This document shows positions 10,301-18,038 of a DNA stretch of 64,000 nt, one piece after another. Where the stretch lies: contig NZ_JAAFKD010000006.1 of the NCBI RefSeq assembly GCF_013299165.1, positions 62,001 to 126,000 of the forward strand. The letters run 5' to 3'. The stretch comes from Microcoleus sp. bin38.metabat.b11b12b14.051. Lineage in GTDB: Bacteria > Cyanobacteriota > Cyanobacteriia > Cyanobacteriales > Microcoleaceae. Numbering within the stretch: position 1 is the first letter of the stretch; the number at the start of each line of letters is the position of its first letter. The position numbers were made by a program, and so were the translations under genes. The notes beneath the pieces were generated by a model. That model saw only the letters and a program-made list of their open reading frames with translations, searched no databases and was not told the DNA's origin.

Positions 10301-13300
10301 TTTCAGCAAGCACTTTCCATCAATACCAATTACGTGCCAGCGCTGTTAAATTTGGGCGTGGCGATGCAAGGAAAATCGCAGCCAGCAGACGCAGAACGGC
10401 TTTACCAGCGCGCAATTGCCGCCGAACCAAACAATCCCAAAACCTACTACCAGCTAGGTACTTTATGCTTGGAGACAGGTCAAATAGAACAGGCTATTGA
10501 GAATTTTGAACGAGCCATATCATTATATCCCAATTATGTAGAAGCTCTCACTAATTTAGGCAGCGCTTGCGAACAAATAGGAGACGCCAACCAAGCTATT
10601 TTTTGTTACAACCGAGCCTTAGAGATCGATCCAAAATGTGTTAAAGCTCGCTTCAATTTAAGCTTAATTTTGCTGTTGGCTGGGGACTTGCCGCGCGGTT
10701 TTGCCGAATACGAGTGCCGCTGGCAAACTGAACAGGCAAAAAACTTGCCGCGGTTGAATTTCGATCGCCAGATTTGGGATGGTTCAGATTTGAACGGGCA
10801 AACTATTTTGCTTCGCTGCGAACAAGGTTTGGGCGATGCCATTCAATTTGTGCGCTACGCAGCAATTGTGCAGCAAAAAGGTGGCAAAGTCATCATTTCT
10901 TGCTATCAAGAATTGCAGCGTTTATTCCAACAGATTCCCGGCATCGCACAGGTGGTGGTGCGGGCGGACGAATTGCCGGATTTCTACGTGCAAGCACCGC
11001 TGATGAGTTTGCCGCACATTCTGGGAACAAATTTAGAAAATATCCCGGCAAATGTGCCTTATCTGACGCCTCCTGCTGGCGGGAATTTGTCGCTTAATTC
11101 GCCTCAAACTTTCAAAGTAGGGATTGTGTGGGCGGGAAGTTCGGAACATTTGAAGGATTTTCAGCGATCGCTCGATTTCAGCTATTTTCTGAAATTGTTA
11201 GACATTCCCGGCGTAACTTTTTACAGCCTTCAGAAACAAGTGTCGGCGCTCGATCGTACTTTGTTAACTCAAACTTCTGTCATAGATTTGAGCGACAAGT
11301 TGAACGATTTTGCCGATACCGCAGCCCTGATCTCGCAACTAGATTTAGTCATTTGTGCCGATACCGCGATCGCCCATTTGGCGGGTGCTTTGGGTAAACC
11401 CGTATGGATTTTGCTCTGCTTTATGCCAGATTGGCGGTGGATGTTGCAGCGCTCAGACAGCCCCTGGTATCCCACGGCGCGGCTGTTTCGCCAGGAAAAA
11501 CCGGGTGATTGGGATGAAGTGTGCGATCGTCTAAAAACTGCCTTGCAAGAATCAACAACCTCATTTTTTGCCAGTCAAGGGCTACAACCGCCCAGCGCGA
11601 TCGCTCCCAACAACCTTACAGCAATTGAGATAGAGTTTCACATCGCAAATGCCTTGCGAAAAAAAGGTAACAAAGCCGAAGCAGCCGCCCGCTACCAACA
11701 AGTAATCGCCGCCTCGCCCAGCCACGCAGAAGCCCACAGTTATTTAGGTTATTTCCAACAGGAAAACGGGCAAATAGCCGAGGCAATTTTGCACTACCAA
11801 CAAGCGCTAGCAACAAATCCCAATTTGGGCGAAACGAATTTGTATTTAGGTGCCGCCCTCGAAGAACAAGGAAGATTTGCCGAGGCGATCGACTGCTACA
11901 ATAAAGCAATTCAACTATGCCCAGAATTACCAGAAGCGCACCTCAGATTAGCCTTAGCTTTGCTGTTAACGGGCAACTTTCAACAGGGTTTTGTGGAGTA
12001 CGAATCGCGCTGGAAAACTCAAGAATTGGAGCCGAGATATTTCGCGCAACCGCTTTGGGATGGTTCAGATTTACAGGGAAAAACAATTTTGCTGCACCCA
12101 GAACAAGGTTTGGGCGATACAATACAGTTTGTCCGCTACGCGCCTTTAGTCAAGCAAAAAGGGGGCACAGTGATTGTGGCTTGTCATGTCTTGCTGAAGC
12201 CTTTGTTTGAAGGTATAGCCGGAGTCGATCGCATCGTAGTGCGCCCCAGCGAGTGCGTGGATTTTGACGTGCAAGCACCGCTGTTAAGTTTGCCGCGAAT
12301 TTTGGCAACAACTTTAGAAAATATACCTGCAAATATTCCTTATTTAACTGCGCCGCCGCTGGCGAAAGTAACTCTAGAATCGAACGATCGCCTCAAAGTC
12401 GGCATTGTCTGGGCGGGCGGCGCGCTGCACCGCAAGAATCACGAGCGATCGTGCCAATTCAGCGATTTTGTGAAATTTTTAGATATTCCGGGAGTGAGCG
12501 TTTACAGCCTTCAGAAAGATTTGTCGGCGGGCGATCGCGCTTTATTAAAGCAACAACCGCAAATTAGAGATGTGAGCGAACATTGCATCGATTTTGCTGA
12601 CACCGCCGCGATTGTTTCGCAACTCGATTTAGTAATTTGCGTAGATACTTCTATTGCTCATTTGGCTGGTGCGTTGGGTAAACCGGTGTGGATTTTACTA
12701 TCTTTCGTCCCCGATTGGCGCTGGATGTTGGAGGGCGAAAATAGCCCCTGGTATCCCGCTGCGCGCCTCTTCAGGCAGCAAAAACCGGGTGATTGGGATG
12801 GCGTGGGCGATCGTATCAAAGCAGCCCTAGAACAACTAACTACCCCTTCCCAGGTTGTGTCTAGCAACCCAAATCCAGAGGCTCCCCCTCAACTTCCCCC
12901 CCCAGAAACCCCGCCACAAATAACCGGAATCGGCATTAGTTGGCCAGTCAGCATCACCAGCGGCTGGGGAATTTACGGCATGAATTTAACACTGCAACTG
13001 CTGCGAAATCCCGCCTGGGAAGTTGCACTTTTAGCACCCCCATCCATCAGCTCAGAATCCATCAATCCGCTGCACAAATCGCTGTTATTACCTGTAGTAG
13101 AAAAGCAGAAACAATTTCAGCAATTAGTAACCGCGAATTCTGACAAACAGATTACCTGCAACTTTCCCGTACTTTACGCTTTAGGGAATAATTTAGCATC
13201 CTCGGGAGTTGAGAATCAAATTACCAGCGCTTGTCAAGTCGGAGTCATCTTTTTTGAAGACACGCGCATCACCACCGCCGCCCTAGAAACAGCCAAAAAA

Positions 13301-14101
13301 TATCGCGCCATAGTCGCCGGCTCCCACTGGAATGCGGATGTTTTGAGAAGCCGCGGCTTGACTAACGTAGCGATGGTAAATCAAGGAATTGACCCCGCAA
13401 TCTTCCATCCTGCACCTAAATCTAACTTATTTGGCGATCGCTTCGTCATCTTCTCCGGCGGCAAACTCGAATATCGCAAAGGCCAAGACATTGTAATCGC
13501 CGCATTCAAACGCTTTCAGAAAAAACATCCTGAAGCATTATTACTAACAACTTGGCACAACTTTTGGCCACAGTATATGCTCGGAATTGAACAAATAGGA
13601 AACGTTGTCGGACTTCCTAATATTAACCGCGACGGAAGTTTAGGAATTTCCCAATGGTTGGTGGCTAACGGTTTACCGGCTGACTCTTTTATCGATATTG
13701 GCTTAATTCCCAATCACCTCGCCGGACAAATTTTGCGAGAAGCCGACTGCGCTGTTTTCACCAACCGCTGCGAAGGCGGCACTAACTTAGTCGCAATGGA
13801 AAGTATGGCCTGCGGAATTCCGACTATTTTATCAGCAAATACCGGACATTTAGACTTAATTTACAGCAACATTTGCTATCCTTTATCGCATCAGGGACGA
13901 GTGAAACCAACTCCTCATTTTCCCGGCGTCGAAGGTTGGGGAGAGTCTGAAGTTGCAGAAGTTGTCGAAGCTTTGGAGCAAATTTATCATAATCGCGAAG
14001 CAGCCAAACGTCGAGGTTTAGCTGGGGCGAATTTTATGCTGGATTGGACTTGGGAAAAACAGGTTAAGCGTTTTTTAAATGTGATAGTAAATCTGGGTTG
14101 A
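4385..14101 (+). CDS. giant TPR protein with five heptosyltransferase-like modules and a C-terminal GT4 glycosyltransferase
   Basis: A single uninterrupted 3238-residue protein. Each of five modules has a TPR array followed by a GT-B, GT9/heptosyltransferase-like domain. The domains start near WDGS/WDGK at residues about 330, 916, 1568, 2130 and 2556. Each carries the block EQGLGDxIQFVRY and a sugar-nucleotide-site block DTxxAHLAGALGKPVW, ending in SPWYPxARLFRQ. TPR arrays lie at about 15-290, 660-900, 1185-1550, 1844-2110 and 2416-2545. A proline-rich linker (about 2818-2847) leads to a GT4-like domain (2848-3238) with SGGKLEYRKGQDI and the acidic segment FTNRCEGGTNLVAMESMACG (EX7E motif). 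Proteins of this type are thought to glycosylate surface polymers or proteins; the substrate is unknown. No signal peptide is present, so it is probably cytoplasmic. Five modules in one chain is far above the one or two I would expect. Confidence 0.85.
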   Translation: MASQKKSRKTACKLDVEHSLKIAWEHHQAGRLLEAENLYRQIVEAQPESANVLCLLGIALRQQGKIASALEFYDRAIAQNPDFVEAHLNKAHVLMDVGESQRAIVSYEQVIKIQPDSSLAYNNLGWLKQHSGEIDSAILYYQTALALDPNLLETAHNLARLFTEKNQLNDAEACYRHVLKINPKLTSSLLGLGTVLQQQGKLTEAFNCYQQALEIEPNNADAQNNMGAFYHEQGNTKAAISHYRQALSLKPDLVDAINNLGHALVDVGEFQEAFLCHSRALELQPDNAVAHLELALTLLLFGDYQRGFAEYEWRWRTPQLQPRHFPQPLWDGSDLHFKTILLHVEQGFGDSIQFIRYAPLLCSRGAKVMVACYPELMRLFATVGGIEYLSVSLEGLPAFDVHAPLMSLSRILGTTLDTIPANVPYLSPPAECKFALASDAKLKVGIVWAGSPQRRKDRDRSCNLQDFVRFFDVPGIAFYSLQKNLSQSDRTLLNQHLVPDLSPHLSDFADTASAISQLDLVISVDTSVAHLAGALGKPVWVLLSFAPDWRWLLERDDNPWYPTARLFRQNQRENWQELFQEVHAALSLFAIANAADSEDLGQNLPLEMTVDAAGLEMTGASESQQIFLTAGEAPANGSAVQKLPFVDTSAIANSVVLENLLRQAEYLMETGDKQEAIAVYEQIISLEPNCVQARINFGFLKQENGELEAAIPHYREALALDPNIPQTAYNLAQIFEEQGQVEEAIAHYEQALVAEPDFVPALINLAVVLQEKGELLEALNLYRRALEIQPHSWEAYNNLATVLQQQGNLEDALEYYHKALELLPDFVEAINNLGRTFLEKGALEDAIACYRRAISLSPDHASAHLNLSLALLLSGDLENGLAEYEWRWKIKEFQTGHTCFLTGPENAVSVREYRPLWDGSNLQGKTILLHAEQGLGDSIQFVRYAAMVKQKGGRVIVGCYPQVQRLFATVEGIDLLIVRGEPLPEFDVQVPMLSLPYAMGTTLETIPAITAYLSPPAGAEFALLPDRNLKVGIVWAGNPKHRKNMQRSCSLSQFLPLLDVAGVTFYSLQKEVSEADRAVLDRTPIVDLSPHFGDLADTAAAIAQLDLVIAVDTAVAHLAGALGKPVWILLAFSPDWRWLLERSDSPWYPTARLFRQHQRGDWEPVFARVAQALGSMVAAPPAPSEAADAEFRSGRDLQQQGDFAGAIECYERAIAIAPDYAAAYSNLGVLKQQGGRLTEAIAHYRQALAIDRQLAETASNLGSALAEAGEIAGAIAQYERALSLNPNCAEALVNLGVLREEQGDVPEAIKHYQEAVQLNPHCAAAYFNLGIVQEEQGQEVEAIANYELAIANYEQAIDREPNYFHALHNLAYASIRQGKIARAIELYDRALASQPNLVESAIALGKSLQQQDKLDEAVAVFQQAIHKFPTHAGARWHLAIVLHKQGKIADAIACYQEALSLKPDFPQAWDNLGKAVEETANTEKAIEPGDLNSLNSLETALHDRGEFAAPLTGYSQAVEFNLANPESHLNLGLALLLAGDLQRGFSEYEWRLLVERKQFPHHKFHQPLWDGKDLAGKAILICPEQGLGDAIQFVRYVDLVKQKGGRVIFWCLPHLERLFAQVAGIDELIVSPEAAPDFQVCAQLLSLPYLLKTSLETIPAKVPYLAPPPDLKCYLPKNSQFKVGIVWSGNPKHSQNKVRSLPLKLLAKLLDIPRAEFYSLQKELTTDDRALLEQLPIADLSPHLGDMADTAAAILALDLVISVDTSVAHLAGALGKPVWVVLCFVPDWRWMLEGEDSPWYPTARLFRQPKAGDWEPVLARVLLALTEKICQHQTALPPAAPESHMELAKKQFERGNLLKSQGKFAEAIAYFKNALVLQPDSIECATNLAVTLHQTGDLPEAAVYYQRAIEIDPNCPQAQNNLGILLQDSGNTAEAVICFHRAIALNPIYVKALNNIGAILQHSGELSSAIAYFQQALSINTNYVPALLNLGVAMQGKSQPADAERLYQRAIAAEPNNPKTYYQLGTLCLETGQIEQAIENFERAISLYPNYVEALTNLGSACEQIGDANQAIFCYNRALEIDPKCVKARFNLSLILLLAGDLPRGFAEYECRWQTEQAKNLPRLNFDRQIWDGSDLNGQTILLRCEQGLGDAIQFVRYAAIVQQKGGKVIISCYQELQRLFQQIPGIAQVVVRADELPDFYVQAPLMSLPHILGTNLENIPANVPYLTPPAGGNLSLNSPQTFKVGIVWAGSSEHLKDFQRSLDFSYFLKLLDIPGVTFYSLQKQVSALDRTLLTQTSVIDLSDKLNDFADTAALISQLDLVICADTAIAHLAGALGKPVWILLCFMPDWRWMLQRSDSPWYPTARLFRQEKPGDWDEVCDRLKTALQESTTSFFASQGLQPPSAIAPNNLTAIEIEFHIANALRKKGNKAEAAARYQQVIAASPSHAEAHSYLGYFQQENGQIAEAILHYQQALATNPNLGETNLYLGAALEEQGRFAEAIDCYNKAIQLCPELPEAHLRLALALLLTGNFQQGFVEYESRWKTQELEPRYFAQPLWDGSDLQGKTILLHPEQGLGDTIQFVRYAPLVKQKGGTVIVACHVLLKPLFEGIAGVDRIVVRPSECVDFDVQAPLLSLPRILATTLENIPANIPYLTAPPLAKVTLESNDRLKVGIVWAGGALHRKNHERSCQFSDFVKFLDIPGVSVYSLQKDLSAGDRALLKQQPQIRDVSEHCIDFADTAAIVSQLDLVICVDTSIAHLAGALGKPVWILLSFVPDWRWMLEGENSPWYPAARLFRQQKPGDWDGVGDRIKAALEQLTTPSQVVSSNPNPEAPPQLPPPETPPQITGIGISWPVSITSGWGIYGMNLTLQLLRNPAWEVALLAPPSISSESINPLHKSLLLPVVEKQKQFQQLVTANSDKQITCNFPVLYALGNNLASSGVENQITSACQVGVIFFEDTRITTAALETAKKYRAIVAGSHWNADVLRSRGLTNVAMVNQGIDPAIFHPAPKSNLFGDRFVIFSGGKLEYRKGQDIVIAAFKRFQKKHPEALLLTTWHNFWPQYMLGIEQIGNVVGLPNINRDGSLGISQWLVANGLPADSFIDIGLIPNHLAGQILREADCAVFTNRCEGGTNLVAMESMACGIPTILSANTGHLDLIYSNICYPLSHQGRVKPTPHFPGVEGWGESEVAEVVEALEQIYHNREAAKRRGLAGANFMLDWTWEKQVKRFLNVIVNLG

Positions 14102-14129
14102 AAAGCCCTCGATCAGATTGGGCTTTTTC
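14102..14129 (+). terminator. rho-independent terminator of the giant gene
   Basis: Immediately after the stop codon: AAAAGCCC, an 11-base loop, GGGCTTTTT. This is an A/T-flanked stem followed by a T-run on the plus strand, a classic intrinsic terminator. Confidence 0.75.
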
Positions 14130-14203
14130 AAACGCGCCTAAAGTAAAGAAAGATTCGGTGGTTTCAGTAGACTACCGTGTTGGGAACGATTTTGCAATAT
14201 AGC

Positions 14204-14236
14204 AGTTGACAGTTGACAGTTGACAGTTGACAGTTG
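14204..14236. repeat. AGTTGAC heptamer tandem repeat
   Basis: Four full copies plus a partial copy of AGTTGAC in the 312-bp convergent spacer between the giant gene and the sensor kinase. The following bases (about 14245-14330) include a small palindrome CCGCCTTGGCGG. Nothing else is recognisable in this spacer. Confidence 0.8.
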
Positions 14237-14413
14237 CATAACGGGCATCAAACCATTGATTCCGTAAGGGTATCGGCTCTATCCATGAAGTTATTTATGT
14301 CCTAACCGCCTTGGCGGTTGCTATATTTGAGGCTCATCAGTGAATGATTCCCCGAATTTATTGAGCGGATATGATAATAATTATGATCAATCCTAATAAA
14401 ATGAGCTATCACT

Positions 14414-15766
14414 TCAGCGTGTGTAAATCAGGGGCAAACGAACAGTAAAGACACTGCCTTTTGTCAGTTCACTTTGAACAACGATCCTACCTTGATGAGT
14501 CTGAGCGATCGCCTGAGCAATTGCCAAACCTAAACCCGATCCACCTGTGGTACGCGCCCGATCGCTCTGCACCCGATAAAAGCGATCGAAAATGTGGCTT
14601 TGCTCTTCTGAAGGAATTCCAATACCAGTGTCTTGAATGTGAATCAGAGCTTCATCGGGAGTGCGATCGAGAATTGCCAAAACAGTTCCTCCCATAGGCG
14701 TGTAGTGAATCGCATTGGTAATCAGATTAGAAACCATACGATAAAGTTGGGCTGAGTCTCCCAAAATGACGATTGGCGCTTGAGTCCGTAAGTCTAATTT
14801 CAATGTCACCGATGCGTTGACAGACATTCCTTCGAGTTCTTCTACCAAATCTGTGAGAACATCGCTCAGATTGCAAGGATTGAGTTGCAGAGACGGACGT
14901 TGTTCCAGTCGGCAAATTAGAAGTAAATCTTTCACAAGCTGCGACAACCGCCCTATTTGTCGCTCCATAATGTCTAAATTCTGATGGATTTCCGGCAGTT
15001 CTTCAGCAAGTTTTGTTTCTTCTAACGCACTATACAGAACAGTGAGCGGCGTTCGCAACTCATGGGCAGCATCGGAGGTGAACTGCTGCATTTGACGATA
15101 AGATCGATCGATCGGACGCATGGCAAGTCCAGCCAGCCACCAGCTTGCACCAGTAACTAAAAAAATGGCAAATGGGACTCCCAACAGCAGCACTAACCGC
15201 AGCAGATATAGATAGGCATTCCACTCTTTTAGCGATCGCCCAACCTGTACATAGCCCCAGGGAATATTTGACCGCGTTCTTAGGGGCATAGAGATTTGAT
15301 AGAAGTTAGAATCGTCCTTAACGCCAGATAATTGTTGCCAATATTTTGAAGCTACTAGAGAACCAGAAAATATTGGTTGTTGCCCGATCGTGGCAATCAC
15401 TTGATTTGAGCGATCGACAAAACGAACGTAGTAGCCTTGCTGCTGAAAAACGCCTGCGATGTGTCGTCCAGAGGCATTTTCGATTGACTTTGTTAAAGTC
15501 TGGCATACTTCGCCAGGAAAACATAACCCCGGCAATATCATAGTGACTTGAGAATTTAGTTTCCCAGGCTGATCCAGTATTGGTTCAATAGAATCGTGTA
15601 GCGTTCCGGCTAATGATTCTAGCTTTTGGCGCAGAATATATTGCTGCGTGTGTAGTACAGCCTGATATAACCCAAAACCACACAGACTCAATAACAAGCC
15701 GATCGCCAACGCATACCAACCAGTCAATCGCCATTGAGTGCGGACAAATATAGGATCGTGCTTCAT
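14414..15766 (-). CDS. membrane sensor histidine kinase (RppB/NrsS-like) of a metal-responsive two-component system
   Basis: 450 residues. TM1 is about 13-35 and TM2 about 188-212; between them a periplasmic sensor domain carries a cysteine pair in LCFPGEVC (C82, C88). HisKA follows with the phospho-acceptor in SDAAHELRTPLT (H235), then HATPase_c with N-box NLITNAIHYT, G1 DTGIGIP and G2 GGSGLGLAIA. Organisation and the N-terminal PIFVRTQWRLTGWYA resemble cyanobacterial RppB/NrsS, which in Synechocystis controls a nickel RND efflux system (family knowledge). The cognate regulator lies upstream on the same strand but is separated by a TnpB insertion element, so the kinase may have lost co-transcription with it. 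The metal sensed cannot be read from the sequence. Confidence 0.85.
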   Translation of the reverse strand: MKHDPIFVRTQWRLTGWYALAIGLLLSLCGFGLYQAVLHTQQYILRQKLESLAGTLHDSIEPILDQPGKLNSQVTMILPGLCFPGEVCQTLTKSIENASGRHIAGVFQQQGYYVRFVDRSNQVIATIGQQPIFSGSLVASKYWQQLSGVKDDSNFYQISMPLRTRSNIPWGYVQVGRSLKEWNAYLYLLRLVLLLGVPFAIFLVTGASWWLAGLAMRPIDRSYRQMQQFTSDAAHELRTPLTVLYSALEETKLAEELPEIHQNLDIMERQIGRLSQLVKDLLLICRLEQRPSLQLNPCNLSDVLTDLVEELEGMSVNASVTLKLDLRTQAPIVILGDSAQLYRMVSNLITNAIHYTPMGGTVLAILDRTPDEALIHIQDTGIGIPSEEQSHIFDRFYRVQSDRARTTGGSGLGLAIAQAIAQTHQGRIVVQSELTKGSVFTVRLPLIYTR

Positions 15767-15864
15767 CAGAGAAATGGGTATAAACCCCGTCCTTTTAGGA
15801 CGGCTTTACAAAAACACCAACACAAGATTCACCATTATCACAGAAGACGTGCTAAAGTGTGAGG

Positions 15865-17037
15865 ATGAAAAAAGCCTACCGCTACCGTTTCTATCCCACC
15901 GCCGAGCAAGAAAAACTCTTGCGACGGACAATGGGTTGTGCGCGGTTAGTGTACAATAAGGCTTTGGCTGCTCGCACAATCGCCTGGTACGAGCGTCAAG
16001 AGAAGGTTGGCTATGCTCAAACTTCTTCCATGCTGACGAATTGGAAGAAAGAGGAAGATCTTGATTTCTTGAACGAAGTTAGTTGTGTACCGCTTCAACA
16101 AGGACTTAGACACCTTCAAACAGCGTTTACAAATTTTTTCGCAGGGAGAGCTAAGTATCCTAATTTCAAGAAAAAGCATAATGGCGGTAGTGCTGAATTT
16201 AGTAAATCGGCTTTCCGTTGGAAAGATGGGCAGGTATTTTTAGCTAAATGCACTACGTCATTACCTATTCGTTGGAGCAAGCAAGTTCCATTAGGGTGCG
16301 TTCCGTCTACTATTACGGTTAGACTGACGCCTGCTGGACGCTGGTTCGTCTCTATACTTGTAGACGACTACACAATTAAACCACTTCCTAGAATAGAAAA
16401 ATCTATCGGTTTGGATGTAGGAATAACCAGCCTGATTGCTACTAGCGATGGCGACAAAATTGCCAATCCTCAGCATTTTAAAAAGCTTCGCAAAAAGTTA
16501 AAAAAGAAACAGAAAGCATTAGCTCGCAAGCATTCGGGAAGCAACAACAGGCAAAAAGCGCGGGTGCAAGTGGCTAAAATCCACGCACAGATAACCGATG
16601 CGCGTCAAGATTTTTTACATAAGCTGACGACTCAATTAACTCGTGAAAACCAAACGATTGTAGTTGAGGATTTGGCCATTAAGAATATGGTGAAAAACCA
16701 TAAGTTAGCTCTTGCTATTAGCGATGCTAGTTGGGGCGAACTAATTCGTCAACTTGCGTATAAATGCCAGTGGTATGGCCGAGAACTGATTAAAATAGAC
16801 CGCTGGTTTCCTAGTTCTAAGCGCTGTGGAAACTGCGGGCATATTGTCGATAAATTGCCGTTGAATATTCGCGACTGGGAATGTCCTAAATGTGGGGTCA
16901 ACCATGACCGAGATATCAACGCTGCAAATAACATTTTGGCGGCTGGGCTAGCCGTGTCAGTCTGTGGAGCAACCGTAAGACCTGAAGAGAGCAAGTCTCG
17001 GAGGGCTGGTGCCTTGAAGCAGAAACCTGATCAGTGA
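15865..17037 (+). CDS. tnpB: TnpB RNA-guided nuclease of an IS605-type element
   Basis: About 390 residues, apparently intact. A helix-turn-helix/wedge-like N-terminus (KKAYRYRFYPTAEQEKLL) is followed by the RuvC-like core, with acidic residues in GLDVGITSL (Asp), VVEDLAIKNM (Glu) and CGVNHDRDINAANNI (Asp). The OrfB zinc ribbon CGNCGH...CPKCG sits just before the last motif. TnpB proteins are reprogrammable nucleases guided by an RNA from the element's right end (omega RNA) and ancestral to Cas12. The start is placed at ATG 15865, because the in-frame GTG two codons earlier adds only MR and ATG gives the usual MKKAYR beginning. Confidence 0.93.
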   Translation: MKKAYRYRFYPTAEQEKLLRRTMGCARLVYNKALAARTIAWYERQEKVGYAQTSSMLTNWKKEEDLDFLNEVSCVPLQQGLRHLQTAFTNFFAGRAKYPNFKKKHNGGSAEFSKSAFRWKDGQVFLAKCTTSLPIRWSKQVPLGCVPSTITVRLTPAGRWFVSILVDDYTIKPLPRIEKSIGLDVGITSLIATSDGDKIANPQHFKKLRKKLKKKQKALARKHSGSNNRQKARVQVAKIHAQITDARQDFLHKLTTQLTRENQTIVVEDLAIKNMVKNHKLALAISDASWGELIRQLAYKCQWYGRELIKIDRWFPSSKRCGNCGHIVDKLPLNIRDWECPKCGVNHDRDINAANNILAAGLAVSVCGATVRPEESKSRRAGALKQKPDQ

Positions 17038-17078
17038 TGATTGGGAATCCCCGCTCCTTCAGGACGGGGTGGATGTCA
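16930..17078 (+). ncRNA. probable omega RNA (reRNA) at the TnpB element right end
   Basis: TnpB elements encode their guide RNA over the 3' end of tnpB and the right-end hairpin. Here the segment with GGAGCAACCGTAAGACC and the terminal CCCCG...CGGGG hairpin has the layout known for such RNAs. The guide would be the bases just past the right end, that is the 3' edge of the response-regulator gene. Inferred from family organisation; no transcription evidence. Confidence 0.35.
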
Positions 17079-17080
17079 AT

Positions 17081-17770
17081 TTAACCAACTAGCCGATAGC
17101 CAAATCCATGCACAGTTTCAATCATCGCTGCACAGCCACAGTCTGCCAGCTTTCGACGCAAGAGGCGAATTCTAGCAGAAACAACATTGCTGATGGGTTC
17201 GGCATCCGTTTCCCAGAGTTGGGTAAGAAGCCGATCGCGGCTGAGAGTTTGATTGGGGTGTTTCATCAGATATTCCAGCAACCGAAACTCGTTGGCGGTG
17301 AGTGGAATGGATTGAGGTTGCCCTGAATTGTTCAACGTAGCGATACCGGAACTTGCGTAGTCAAGCACCAGTCGCCCAACCTGGATCTGTTGGGGTTGCA
17401 AAGAGGGCGATCGACGCTGAAGTGCGCGCAGCCTTGCCAGCAGTTCTGTTTTAACAAAGGGCTTTACAAGATAATCATCTGCCCCTGCATCCAACCCCAG
17501 CACCAGATCCTCCATTTGATCTTTAGCAGTCAACATCAACACAGGTAACGCACAATGCTTCTGACGCAACCGCTGACAGAGTTCGATGCCAGAAAGACCT
17601 GGCAGCAACCAGTCCAAGACAGCAACCGAGTATTCTGCCCATTGCAGTTCCAAATAGTCCCAAGCGACTAAGCCATCCTGCACCCAGTCCACCAAATATT
17701 TCTCGCGACTGAGGGTTCGTTGCAAGAGTGCTCCTAAATCTGGTTCGTCTTCGACCAATAAGATTCGCAT
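17081..17770 (-). CDS. OmpR-family response regulator (RppA/NrsR-like)
   Basis: 229 residues. The receiver domain has the acidic pair E7/D8 in LLVEDEPDLG, phospho-acceptor D53 in VLDWLLPG and conserved K103 in YLVKPF. The winged-helix DNA-binding domain covers about 130-229 (LTANEFRLLEYLM, DRLLTQLW, VSARIRLLRRKL, ETVHGFGYRL). It most resembles cyanobacterial RppA/NrsR, the partner of RppB/NrsS-type kinases. It lies downstream of the RND pump on the same strand but behind a 240-bp fold-back element, and upstream of its likely kinase but across a TnpB element. It probably binds upstream of the adaptor gene, where an 11-bp-spaced direct repeat is present. Confidence 0.87.
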   Translation of the reverse strand: MRILLVEDEPDLGALLQRTLSREKYLVDWVQDGLVAWDYLELQWAEYSVAVLDWLLPGLSGIELCQRLRQKHCALPVLMLTAKDQMEDLVLGLDAGADDYLVKPFVKTELLARLRALQRRSPSLQPQQIQVGRLVLDYASSGIATLNNSGQPQSIPLTANEFRLLEYLMKHPNQTLSRDRLLTQLWETDAEPISNVVSARIRLLRRKLADCGCAAMIETVHGFGYRLVG

Positions 17771-17787
17771 AGGATTGATACTAAGGA

Positions 17788-18026
17788 ATGAAAATTTAAT
17801 AACTTACACAAATTTGTGGGGTGTCCCGCCCACCCAGGGCTATTTCATTCTTTGTAGGGGCAATCCCCCCGTGGTTGCCCCGATGCCTGAAATGAACGAT
17901 AATTCTTCGGTGGGGCGGGGTAGGCACGGGGGCACTACCCCTACAAAACCCTCATTTTTTCGAGAATGAAATAGCCCTGCCGCCCACCCCACAATAACAA
18001 TTAAAATTGTAAGTTATTTAATTTGC
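17788..18026. mobile_element. large fold-back (MITE-like) element between pump and regulator genes
   Basis: The ends are long inverted repeats: TTTAATAACTTAC near 17795 pairs with GTAAGTTATTTAA near 18009, TGTGGGGTG with CACCCCACA, and GGGCTATTTCATTCT (17838-17852) with AGAATGAAATAGCCC. A second, nested palindrome based on TGTAGGGGCA and its complement fills the middle. It is flanked by near-identical GATACTAAGGA (17777-17787) and GATACTAAAGGA (18027-18038), a possible target duplication. It has no coding capacity and fills nearly the whole pump-regulator spacer. Confidence 0.7.
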
Positions 18027-18038
18027 GATACTAAAGGA

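Larger units (their letters stand above)
15778..17078 (+). mobile_element. IS200/IS605-type element carrying only tnpB
   Basis: A TnpB gene bounded by matching hairpin ends. Near the left end is CCGTCCT-TTT-AGGACGG (15787-15803); near the right end is CCCCGCTCCTTCAGGACGGGG (17049-17069). No tnpA is present, so it is non-autonomous. It lies in the gap between the regulator stop (17081) and the sensor kinase start (15766), in the opposite orientation. Subterminal hairpins without terminal inverted repeats or target duplication are the norm for this family. The exact boundaries are estimated. Confidence 0.8.
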
